DNA of 14,583 nt. Source: an uncultured Flavobacteriales bacterium. GTDB lineage: Bacteria > Bacteroidota > Bacteroidia > Flavobacteriales_D > Parvicellaceae. The DNA lies in contig CALKFX010000142.1 in assembly GCA_938084875.1 (NCBI GenBank), positions 1 through 14,583 on the forward strand, given 5' to 3'. Shown piece after piece: positions 8,219-14,583 of this stretch. Below the pieces are notes generated by a model. The model was given only the letters and a program-made list of their open reading frames with translations, searched no databases and was not told the DNA's origin. How positions within the stretch are numbered: the stretch's first letter is position 1; every line of letters begins with the position of its first letter. The translations under genes were made by a program, and so were the position numbers.

Positions 8219-8273
8219 CAATAAGTTTTCATGAGTCTAGAATTCTTTACTATTTTTACATTATATTTATAAA

Positions 8274-8813
8274 GTGTCTAGCAGATTAAAAATATCCCTT
8301 TTATTAGGATTTATTATCCTTTTATCTTCCTCAAGTATTGTTTCCCAGCCTGATGTTAATAAAGAGTCAAGAATGAAACTTCAGGGTATATACCTCTACT
8401 CTTTCGCGAAAAATGTGTATTGGCCTAGCGCTTACAGTACTGGTGATTTTATAATTGGGATCTACGGAAGTAAAGATTTATTTGATCAGCTCAACACTAA
8501 CTTCAAGGGGAAAATGACGGGTAGTCAGAAAATAGTATTTGACTTTTATGAGTCCACTTCTGATATTTCTGATTGCCATATGCTCTTCATAGCTAAACAA
8601 GAAACGAGTACGATTTCAAAGGTTAAAAAAGTCTTGGACGAAAAAACCTTGTTAGTTACAGAGCTTAAAGACATATCTAATTCTAGCAGTTCTATGATTA
8701 ACTTTGTTTATGTACAAAGTAGACTTAAGTTCCAATTAAATAAATCTGAAGCCGAAAAAAACAATTTTAAAATAGGACAAACTTTAACTAAATTAGCTTA
8801 TTCAACAATATGA
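8274..8813 (+). CDS. YfiR-like (DUF4154) periplasmic protein
   Basis: A 179-residue protein with a signal peptide (RLKISLLLGFIILLSSSS, cleavage near SQ at 24-25). The mature part follows the YfiR/DUF4154 pattern: KLQGIYLYSFAKNVYWP (35-51, the family's 'K..fLy.FakfveWP' opening), the strand IIGIYGS (60-66), the CHMLFIAKQ strand (101-109, matching 'CHilfis'), and the closing block MINFVYVQSRLKFQLN (141-156) followed by a helix ending LTKLA. In Pseudomonas, YfiR is a periplasmic inhibitor of the diguanylate cyclase YfiN. Only one Cys (101) is present, so the disulfides of the Pseudomonas protein cannot form. The start is GTG at 8274: an in-frame stop lies at 8238-8240 and no ATG occurs in between. 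Its end overlaps the next gene by four bases (ATGA), indicating translational coupling. Confidence 0.9.
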   Translation: MSSRLKISLLLGFIILLSSSSIVSQPDVNKESRMKLQGIYLYSFAKNVYWPSAYSTGDFIIGIYGSKDLFDQLNTNFKGKMTGSQKIVFDFYESTSDISDCHMLFIAKQETSTISKVKKVLDEKTLLVTELKDISNSSSSMINFVYVQSRLKFQLNKSEAEKNNFKIGQTLTKLAYSTI

Positions 8814-9730
8814 GTTTCTTTAAAAACATATTATCAGCTGTTTTGATATTTGGTGTTTTTTCCAATATGGTCTCTCAATCTACTTATTGCCCTGAGAAAA
8901 TGCTTTTACTTCAAAAATATAAGTCAAAAGCATATGAAAATGCTAGAGGATATATTGACACAGTTTTGTCTCAATGTCCAGATCAAAACCAAGACCCTTA
9001 TTTTTGGCATGTTTGTGGTTTCATAAACAAAGACATCTTTGAATTTATTGAAAACAAAGTACCTGGGGCCGTGTCAATGGCTAATGCTGCCGACTGTTTT
9101 ATAAAGTCTTTAAATTTGGATGTAGAGAAAAAGTATTTTGATTTAAATAATAAATTACTGGATTACTTTTCAACGTTTTATTACAACGATGCAGTCAAAA
9201 TTCTTCAAAAGTTTGATGTAAAAAATCAAGACAATGCTATAGCCTATTATAATTCCTTTAAGAAACTTAAAAGAATAGCTCATCCAGATTATGACTTCAG
9301 TGATAAAGATGTAGATTTTTATTTTGGTATTGGAATGCTTTACAAAATGAGGTACGAAAAGGATAAAGCCAATAGTAAAAGTCTGTTAGATTCTTGCATA
9401 AACTACTTTAATAAGTCCTTAGCAATTGATCCACATCAATATTCTTCTAATTATAATCTAGGCATTTTGTACCATAACCTTGGTGTTGATATTATTATGG
9501 AAGAATTAGATATTGATGCAGATTTAGAAATGGTAATATTAATGCAGGAACAAGCGGTTGAATATTTTTCTAAATCACTTCCTTATCTTAAGAAAGTATA
9601 CCAGATGAAACCTCAAGAAGTTTCTATTGTTCAAGGGATTGCAGCAGTTTACTACAGCTTGAATGATATGGAGAAGCATGTAGAATATATGAATCTTCTT
9701 AAAGAGTTAGAGTCAAAATCAGGAGAATAA
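8810..9730 (+). CDS. Secreted TPR-repeat protein in the signalling operon
   Basis: A 306-residue protein with a signal peptide (MSFFKNILSAVLIFGVF, cleavage near VSQ at 21-23). The C-terminal half has tetratricopeptide-like helical pairs: about 168-204 (YFGIGMLYKMRYEKDKA, then ACINYFNKSLAIDP-like packing at 195-213), about 213-270 (SNYNLGILYHNLG; AVEYFSKSLPYLKKV) and about 273-300 (IVQGIAAVYYSLNDMEKHVE). The N-terminal half, with Cys27, Cys55 and Cys68, is less regular and may hold further degenerate repeats. TPR proteins are scaffolds for protein contacts, so this one probably acts in the periplasm between the YfiR-like protein and the receptor phosphatase, but that is inference. The start codon overlaps the stop of the YfiR-like gene, and 15 bases separate it from the phosphatase gene. 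Confidence 0.88.
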   Translation: MSFFKNILSAVLIFGVFSNMVSQSTYCPEKMLLLQKYKSKAYENARGYIDTVLSQCPDQNQDPYFWHVCGFINKDIFEFIENKVPGAVSMANAADCFIKSLNLDVEKKYFDLNNKLLDYFSTFYYNDAVKILQKFDVKNQDNAIAYYNSFKKLKRIAHPDYDFSDKDVDFYFGIGMLYKMRYEKDKANSKSLLDSCINYFNKSLAIDPHQYSSNYNLGILYHNLGVDIIMEELDIDADLEMVILMQEQAVEYFSKSLPYLKKVYQMKPQEVSIVQGIAAVYYSLNDMEKHVEYMNLLKELESKSGE

Positions 9731-9745
9731 ATCAATTATTATATT

Positions 9746-11542
9746 TTGAGATTTACCGTAGGAAAAAAAATAGGTGGAGGATTTAGTGTTGTTGTAATTT
9801 TATTACTCGTTGTATTCCTGTATACTTTTTCTGTAGTTAATATAGCTATTAAATCCAACGACAAGTTTTTAAAAGTCGATCAACCCTCCCTGTTTTTAAT
9901 CAACCAGTTAAAAGAAGACTTAGCCCAAACCCACACCTACATGCAGCAATGGGTAATTGAAGAATCTAGACCTGATGAACAATGGAAAATTGAAGCAGAA
10001 ATTTTACTTGATAAAACTTTAAAATCTGATTTAGATACTCTAGAAAAACTTTCTTTAAAATGGATCTCTACGAGAGACTCTCTTGACATCGGGCTGAATG
10101 AGTTTAAAAATATTTCTTCGGATGTTTCCTTCCTGATTGAAAATTACAATTTGGAAGTCAGAAATGTTTTTGTTGATGTGGACAGTTATCAAGATGAAGC
10201 ATTGAAGTTCAACGCTGACTTTATGTTTGAAGAGATAAGCGCTAGCTATGAAATCTTATTAGAGGAGATTAATAAGTTAAGTGAAATAAGAAAGCATATT
10301 GCAGATGCTCAGCAGATTAAAACTAATGACAGGTTCTCTAGCCTAATTAACAGTATCATATTTATATCTATAATAATAGTTATTGGCACAATAGCTATAG
10401 CGATATTTACCACTATAAGTATCACCCAGCCAGTACAAAGACTTAAGTCAATACTTCTAGGTTTAGGGAAAGGAATTTTCCCTGAAAGTCAGTTAAAGCC
10501 AAGCAATGACGAGATAGGAGAGATGTCTGAAGCTATGAATAGTTTAGTAAGTGGTTTAACAGAGACTACTCAATTTGCGCACGAAATTGGACAAAGTAAT
10601 TTTAACTATGAATACCAACCACTTAGTGATGAGGATGTATTAGGTCATGCACTACTAAAAATGAAGGACGATCTTGCAGAAACGGAAAGAATTTTGGAGC
10701 AAAAAGTAAAAGAAAGAACAGAAGAGGTAGTAAAGCAAAAAGATGAAATTGATTCTCAAAGATCTAAACTTGAAGAACTATATACAGACGTTACTGATAG
10801 TATACGATATGCAAAAAGACTACAGGACTCTATTCTTCCTCCAGAAAAGTTGGTTAAAAAATATTTCCCATCTTCATTCGTATTGTTTAAACCAAAGGAT
10901 ATAGTTTCTGGTGATTTTTACTGGGTTGGTAAGCAAAGAAATGAATATATGTTTGCAGCAGTGGATTGTACTGGTCATGGTGTTCCTGGGGCTTTTATGA
11001 GTCTGGTTGGGTCAAATGGATTAAGTAGTGCTTTTAATGAACATAAACTAACCAAACCAGGTCTTATTTTAGATGATTTAAATAAATACGCAAACGATTC
11101 ATTAAATAAAAGTAACGACGATTCTATAAGAGATGGAATGGACATTACGCTTTGTTCTATTAATTTTGAAGAAATGAAATTAAGATTTGCTGGGGCCAAC
11201 AACCCAGTATATTTAGTAAGAGATGGTGAACTAGAGATTTATAAGACCAACAGATTTGCCATAGGGTCCTTTACTTATGGAGAACATAATTATGAGAATT
11301 TTGAGGTAGATTTAAAAAAAGGGGATAAAATATATATTTTTTCTGATGGTTATCCAGATCAGTTTGGAGGGCCAAGAGGCAAGAAATTCATGTATAAAAA
11401 GTTTAAAGAACTTTTAGTTGAGACAGTTAATGACTCCATGGAAACCCAAAAAAAGTTATTAGAAGATAGACTGGCAGAATGGATGGGGGAAGAGCACGAA
11501 CAGGTAGATGATATAGTAATATTTGCGGTCGAAATTGATTAA
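9746..11542 (+). CDS. Membrane receptor phosphatase: helical sensor, HAMP, SpoIIE/PP2C domain
   Basis: A 598-residue protein. TM1 is at about 12-34 and TM2 at about 199-224. They flank a periplasmic, mostly helical domain (35-198) resembling four-helix-bundle or CHASE3-type sensors (NQLKEDLAQTHTYMQQW). A HAMP domain follows (about 220-275), then a HAMP-like segment (276-312), a coiled coil (about 312-350) and the SIRYAKRLQDSILP linker (352-365) typical of Bacteroidota SpoIIE phosphatases. The SpoIIE domain keeps its metal-binding Asp residues: Asp390 (SGDFYW), Asp407 (VDCTGHG), Asp466 (GMDIT), Asp534 (FSDGYPDQ) and Asp588-589 (VDDIVIF), so it is predicted to be an active Ser/Thr phosphatase. 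The start is TTG at 9746; only ATC, AAT, TAT, TAT and ATT separate it from an in-frame stop. Its substrate is not encoded nearby: there is no STAS protein or anti-sigma kinase. Confidence 0.95.
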   Translation: MRFTVGKKIGGGFSVVVILLLVVFLYTFSVVNIAIKSNDKFLKVDQPSLFLINQLKEDLAQTHTYMQQWVIEESRPDEQWKIEAEILLDKTLKSDLDTLEKLSLKWISTRDSLDIGLNEFKNISSDVSFLIENYNLEVRNVFVDVDSYQDEALKFNADFMFEEISASYEILLEEINKLSEIRKHIADAQQIKTNDRFSSLINSIIFISIIIVIGTIAIAIFTTISITQPVQRLKSILLGLGKGIFPESQLKPSNDEIGEMSEAMNSLVSGLTETTQFAHEIGQSNFNYEYQPLSDEDVLGHALLKMKDDLAETERILEQKVKERTEEVVKQKDEIDSQRSKLEELYTDVTDSIRYAKRLQDSILPPEKLVKKYFPSSFVLFKPKDIVSGDFYWVGKQRNEYMFAAVDCTGHGVPGAFMSLVGSNGLSSAFNEHKLTKPGLILDDLNKYANDSLNKSNDDSIRDGMDITLCSINFEEMKLRFAGANNPVYLVRDGELEIYKTNRFAIGSFTYGEHNYENFEVDLKKGDKIYIFSDGYPDQFGGPRGKKFMYKKFKELLVETVNDSMETQKKLLEDRLAEWMGEEHEQVDDIVIFAVEID

Positions 11543-11548
11543 TTTAAT

Positions 11549-13102
11549 ATGCTTTACACAGCATCTATTTTCAACAAATTCTCATTTTTTCATATTTTCA
11601 GTTCTTTAAATACTCTAGAATACTATTTCCCATTTATCATTTTATGTTTATTAATTCTAATAATAGGATATATAATTAGATTAAAACAAATAAAGTCCAC
11701 CAAAAGAAAATTAGCCTTTTTGGTAGAAAAAAGAACAAAGATAATATCTAAACAAAAAGATCAGATTGCAGAACAAAATAGACTCGTTAAGCTTGAACGA
11801 GATAAATCTGATGAATTACTATCCAATGTCCTTCCTCAAAATATTGTAGAGGAATTAAAGTCTAAAGGGAATGCAGATATTAAATCCTATAAAAATGTTT
11901 CTGTGATTTTTGTAGATATAGTTGGGTTTACTAAAATTGCTGAGGGCAACAAGCCTACTTACTTAGTTAATAAATTAAACAAATTATTCTCTGAATTTGA
12001 TTCAATTAGTGAAAAATACAATTTAGAAAAAATTAAGACTATTGGAGACGCTTACTTAGCAGTTGGAGGTTTTGGAGACCATCCAGAATTGAGTTCTATA
12101 AACTGTGTTTCTGCAGCTTTAGAGATACAATCATTAATGAATAAGTTAAAGGAAACAGCAGTTTCTAAAAAGGAGGAATTTTGGGAAGTAAGAATTGGAA
12201 TTCATAATGGAGATGTTATTGCGGGCGTTCTTGGGACCAAGAGAATAGCCTATGATATTTTTGGTAATACTGTTAATATTGCTAAAAGAATTGAAAGTAA
12301 TTCAGAGCCTTGGAAAGTAAATATTTCTGAATCTACCTATAAAGTAGTTAAGACTTTTTTCAATTGTTCTTCCAGAGGTAAAATACCCACTAAAAATACT
12401 GGAGATATACATATGTTCTATGTTAGTGGAATTGACCCTGCTTTTTCTTCTTTAAATTCTTTTAGTTCTAGTAGTTGGTTTAGAAATTATAAGGATTTCT
12501 CTGCAAAATCTAAAATTGACTACTATGGATTAGAAGAATATGCGTTTAAATTTCTAACAAAAAAATTGGCAAAAAATCTATTTTATCACGGCCCACACCA
12601 TACAGAGGATGTTTTAAATGCGGTAGAAAAAATTGCATTTAATGAAAAAGTTAGCCCAGAAGACTTTATCTTACTAAGAGCTGCTGTTCTATTTCATGAC
12701 TTTGGCTACATAGATAAATACTTAGATAATGAAACAATTGGGGCAGATTATGCACGTGAAATACTCCCTAAATATGGCTTTAGTCCTTCTCAAATAATTA
12801 AAATATGTGATTTAATAAGTTCTACAAAAGTTCCTCAAAAGCCAAATAACCATTTAGAAAGAATAATATGTGATGCAGATTTAGATTATTTAGGAAGGAA
12901 AGATTTTTTTAGTATTTCGTCAAATTTTTATAGAGAATTAAAAGAATATGGAATGGTTAAAAATAAAAATCATTGGGATGAAATACAGATTAAATTTTTA
13001 AGAGCCCATCATTTTTTTACAGAATACTCTATAAATAATAGGAGCATTCTCAAGAAAAAACATTTAGAATTTATAAAGAGTAGAGTATCTAAAAATAAGT
13101 AA
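11549..13102 (+). CDS. Membrane-anchored class III adenylate cyclase fused to an HD phosphohydrolase domain
   Basis: A 517-residue fusion beginning six bases after the phosphatase stop. One TM helix (about 26-46) is followed by a coiled coil (52-90), the cyclase-linking segment LLSNVLPQNIVEEL (90-103) and a class III cyclase domain (about 115-292). Catalytic residues are complete: metal-binding Asp123 (FVDIVGFT) and Asp167 (TIGDAY), base-selecting Lys163 and Asp236 (YDIFGNTVN), and transition-state Asn243 and Arg247. The Lys/Asp pair predicts ATP, so cAMP is the likely product. The C-terminal HD domain (about 335-510) has His347 and His351 (YHGPHHTEDV), His383-Asp384 (LFHDFGY) and Asp442/Asp444 (CDADLDYLG), the metal ligands of a phosphohydrolase. 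Whether it degrades cAMP is unknown. Such a fusion could hold synthesis and hydrolysis in one chain. The orientation predicts both domains in the cytoplasm. Confidence 0.93.
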   Translation: MLYTASIFNKFSFFHIFSSLNTLEYYFPFIILCLLILIIGYIIRLKQIKSTKRKLAFLVEKRTKIISKQKDQIAEQNRLVKLERDKSDELLSNVLPQNIVEELKSKGNADIKSYKNVSVIFVDIVGFTKIAEGNKPTYLVNKLNKLFSEFDSISEKYNLEKIKTIGDAYLAVGGFGDHPELSSINCVSAALEIQSLMNKLKETAVSKKEEFWEVRIGIHNGDVIAGVLGTKRIAYDIFGNTVNIAKRIESNSEPWKVNISESTYKVVKTFFNCSSRGKIPTKNTGDIHMFYVSGIDPAFSSLNSFSSSSWFRNYKDFSAKSKIDYYGLEEYAFKFLTKKLAKNLFYHGPHHTEDVLNAVEKIAFNEKVSPEDFILLRAAVLFHDFGYIDKYLDNETIGADYAREILPKYGFSPSQIIKICDLISSTKVPQKPNNHLERIICDADLDYLGRKDFFSISSNFYRELKEYGMVKNKNHWDEIQIKFLRAHHFFTEYSINNRSILKKKHLEFIKSRVSKNK

Positions 13103-13155
13103 CCCAAGTAGTTGTAGAATTATTTTAATAAACGTATTTTAACATAAAATTCTAA

Positions 13156-13440
13156 ATGATGAAAAATATTTTACTTGTTTTTATTTGCCTTTTAAGCTTT
13201 TCAGTTTTTTCTCAAAATCAAAAGTCTAGCACTTTAGATTATAAAAAGACTCAAAAATCAGAAAATGGAATTTCTGAAAAAAAGAAGAAGAAAAAGAAGG
13301 ATGAAAACTCTTCCAAAACAGACTATTCTGTAAAGACTAAGAAGGAAACTAGAAGAAGGAAAGCAAAAAATACTGACCCTCACATAGATGCTTCACAAAC
13401 TAGGAAGAATACAGCAAGAAAAGTCTCTAATAAACTATAA
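13156..13440 (+). CDS. Small lysine-rich secreted protein of unknown function
   Basis: A 94-residue protein with a clear signal peptide (MMKNILLVFICLLSFSVFSQ, cleavage after residue 20). The mature 74 residues have no hydrophobic core and are about one third Lys plus Arg, including seven Lys in a row at 42-48 and a later TRRRKAK stretch. It is probably disordered. Either ATG at 13156 or 13159 could be the start. It lies 53 bases after the cyclase stop. A weak promoter is possible: TTG at 13112-13114, 20 bases, then TATTTTAA at 13135-13142, which matches only six of eight consensus positions. No homologous domain is recognised. Binding to DNA, lipopolysaccharide or anionic polysaccharide would suit the charge but is speculation. 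The adenine-rich coding run is also prone to slippage. Confidence 0.65.
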   Translation: MMKNILLVFICLLSFSVFSQNQKSSTLDYKKTQKSENGISEKKKKKKKDENSSKTDYSVKTKKETRRRKAKNTDPHIDASQTRKNTARKVSNKL

Positions 13441-13472
13441 TTGATTTTGAATATTGTTTTACCCCATGATTG

Positions 13473-14583
13473 TTAAAAATCTAAAACCAATATTTCAACT
13501 CTCCTATTCATCATTTTTTTCCATTCAGAGTTAGTTTCCATTTCAGGATAAAGCATCTTAGAGCAGTTATAACCCTTTGAAACTAGTCTTTGATTGTTTA
13601 CTCCATTGTTAATTAAGAAGTCTTTTATTGTTTTAGCTCTTTTTTCAGAGAGGATTTGACTGTATTCAATTCCGCCTGGACAACCATTAGTATGCCCCTC
13701 AATTAATATTTTTAGTGTACTATTATTTTGCATTAATGATAAAAGTCGATTTAAAGACGGAATAGCTGTTGGTAGATATTCATAAGAATCTCCATAAAAA
13801 TTTAAGTTATGTAGTTTAAGATTTTCATTCTTTTTTAATTTTGGCACTTTTATTTCAAGGTTAGATGAAAGAGTATCATTTTTAGAAATAGATTTTATTA
13901 GGATTTCACTAAAAAAATAATTTTCACTTTCAGTTATTAAATAATAATCTTCATTAATTACACCCATATATTTTAGATTGAATTCCCCGGTTATAGAGTC
14001 ACTTTGGGATTCGGCTATCTGTTCTCCACTATTTGCGCTTTCAATTTTAATATTTGAATATATAGGGTTATTTGTATTATTATCAATTATGCTCCCTTTG
14101 ATGGTTTTTTCTTTATAATAGTTAAATTGAATTGAAAAGCCACTTTCTCCCCCATGTACATTGTCAATCACCAAAAAATAATTTTCTGATTTATTCACTT
14201 TTAATGCCTTGCTATACATTGGCTGAACTCCTGATGAAATATATTCTTTTTTGGCATTTATATTTAAGCCAGTAATGCTCTTAATTTTTAAATTATTTCT
14301 GGAAATATCAGTTCTAATTGGTTTTAGGGGCTTATAATTCAAGTTTTTACATAAATTATTTCCCTCATTTTTAAAAAGCAAAAAGTCAAAATCATAGGTG
14401 GTGTCATTAGGAATAATGTCAAAGGACATTAATGCATCGTAAGGGCAATTGAATTTTAACCAAATAGTATTATGTTCTTTCTCGAAAAAGAAAATGCTTT
14501 TTGGAGAATTATTTTTAATTTCTAATTGACTTCCAAATCCCTCTGGGGAACAATTAAATAACAGTTTATTAATTGGATTAATC
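13473..14583 (-). CDS. OmpA-family protein, C-terminal part (5' end beyond the window)
   Basis: The frame stays open from the stop at 13473-13475 to the window edge, beyond the Met at 14429, so the gene is truncated rather than starting there. The upstream part reads EKEHNTIWLKFNCPYDA followed by MSFDIIPNDTTYDFDFLLF, a beta-rich module often found at the start of Bacteroidota OmpA-like proteins. A carboxypeptidase-regulatory-like domain follows (TIKGSIIDNNTNNPIYSNI onward). The C-terminal OmpA peptidoglycan-binding domain is recognised by LNFYGDSYEYLP, IEGHTNGCPGG, LSEKRAKTIKDFLINNGV and NRRVEI. Proteins of this kind anchor the outer membrane to peptidoglycan. The peptidoglycan-binding Asp of the usual GHTD motif is Asn here, while the partner Arg in SEKRA is kept. 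Confidence 0.88.
   Translation of the reverse strand, partial: INPINKLLFNCSPEGFGSQLEIKNNSPKSIFFFEKEHNTIWLKFNCPYDALMSFDIIPNDTTYDFDFLLFKNEGNNLCKNLNYKPLKPIRTDISRNNLKIKSITGLNINAKKEYISSGVQPMYSKALKVNKSENYFLVIDNVHGGESGFSIQFNYYKEKTIKGSIIDNNTNNPIYSNIKIESANSGEQIAESQSDSITGEFNLKYMGVINEDYYLITESENYFFSEILIKSISKNDTLSSNLEIKVPKLKKNENLKLHNLNFYGDSYEYLPTAIPSLNRLLSLMQNNSTLKILIEGHTNGCPGGIEYSQILSEKRAKTIKDFLINNGVNNQRLVSKGYNCSKMLYPEMETNSEWKKMMNRRVEILVLDF

Noticed and set aside
8262..8269. TATATTTA as a promoter for the YfiR-like gene
   Set aside because: It misses the final G of TAnnTTTG and ends only four bases before the GTG start, which leaves no room for a normal transcription start.
10975..11202. Open frame antisense to the SpoIIE domain
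   Set aside because: It overlaps the conserved VDCTGHG region of the phosphatase on the other strand and has no independent support.
12587..12750. HD domain as a true class I cyclic nucleotide phosphodiesterase
   Set aside because: YHGPHHTEDV resembles the first motif, but the HD-x-x-H signature is broken (HDFGY) and the DADLDYLG ending fits general HD phosphohydrolases better.
13103..13155. Terminator after the cyclase gene
   Set aside because: The region is AT-rich but has no GC-containing stem or T tract comparable with the hairpin at 2559-2584.

Overview
The window looks like a chromosomal segment from a marine or freshwater member of the Bacteroidota, probably the Flavobacteriia. This rests on the AT-rich composition, two proteins with type IX secretion (T9SS) C-terminal sorting tails, a TonB-dependent receptor with a carboxypeptidase-like N-terminal domain, and TAnnTTTG promoter elements. 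Start codons lack visible Shine-Dalgarno sequences. I see no rRNA, tRNA, CRISPR, insertion sequence or phage gene. Coding density is high: the longest gene-free stretch is about 157 bases (7145-7301).

Left part (1-7144). The window opens with the last 47 codons of a plus-strand T9SS cargo protein, which converges on a block of four minus-strand genes. In minus-strand order these are a 947-953-residue TonB-dependent receptor (4301-7144), a secreted alpha/beta-hydrolase-like protein with a T9SS tail (2606-4219), the intramembrane site-2 protease RseP (1161-2486) and a secreted protein of unknown function (152-1066). A strong hairpin terminator (2559-2584) separates the hydrolase from rseP. rseP and the unknown gene each have their own exact -7 element. 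The hydrolase has Gly where the catalytic Ser of the nucleophile elbow is expected.

Right part (7280-13440). A plus-strand run of seven tightly spaced genes begins with a bacterial ferritin that has all its ferroxidase ligands. A small basic secreted protein follows, then a four-gene signalling block: a YfiR-like (DUF4154) periplasmic protein, a secreted TPR protein, a membrane HAMP-SpoIIE (PP2C-type) phosphatase, and a membrane-anchored class III adenylate cyclase fused to an HD phosphohydrolase domain. The run ends with a 94-residue, lysine-rich secreted protein. The right edge (13473-14583) is the C-terminal part of a minus-strand OmpA-family protein that runs off the window.

The most interesting unit is 8274-13102. 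In the known YfiBNR (TpbB) system, a periplasmic YfiR controls a membrane diguanylate cyclase. Here a YfiR homologue sits upstream of two other outputs: a Ser/Thr phosphatase and a nucleotide cyclase carrying its own putative phosphohydrolase. My inference is an envelope-sensing pathway that couples a periplasmic signal to protein dephosphorylation and cyclic-nucleotide turnover. Gene order and intact catalytic residues support this; no function has been shown.
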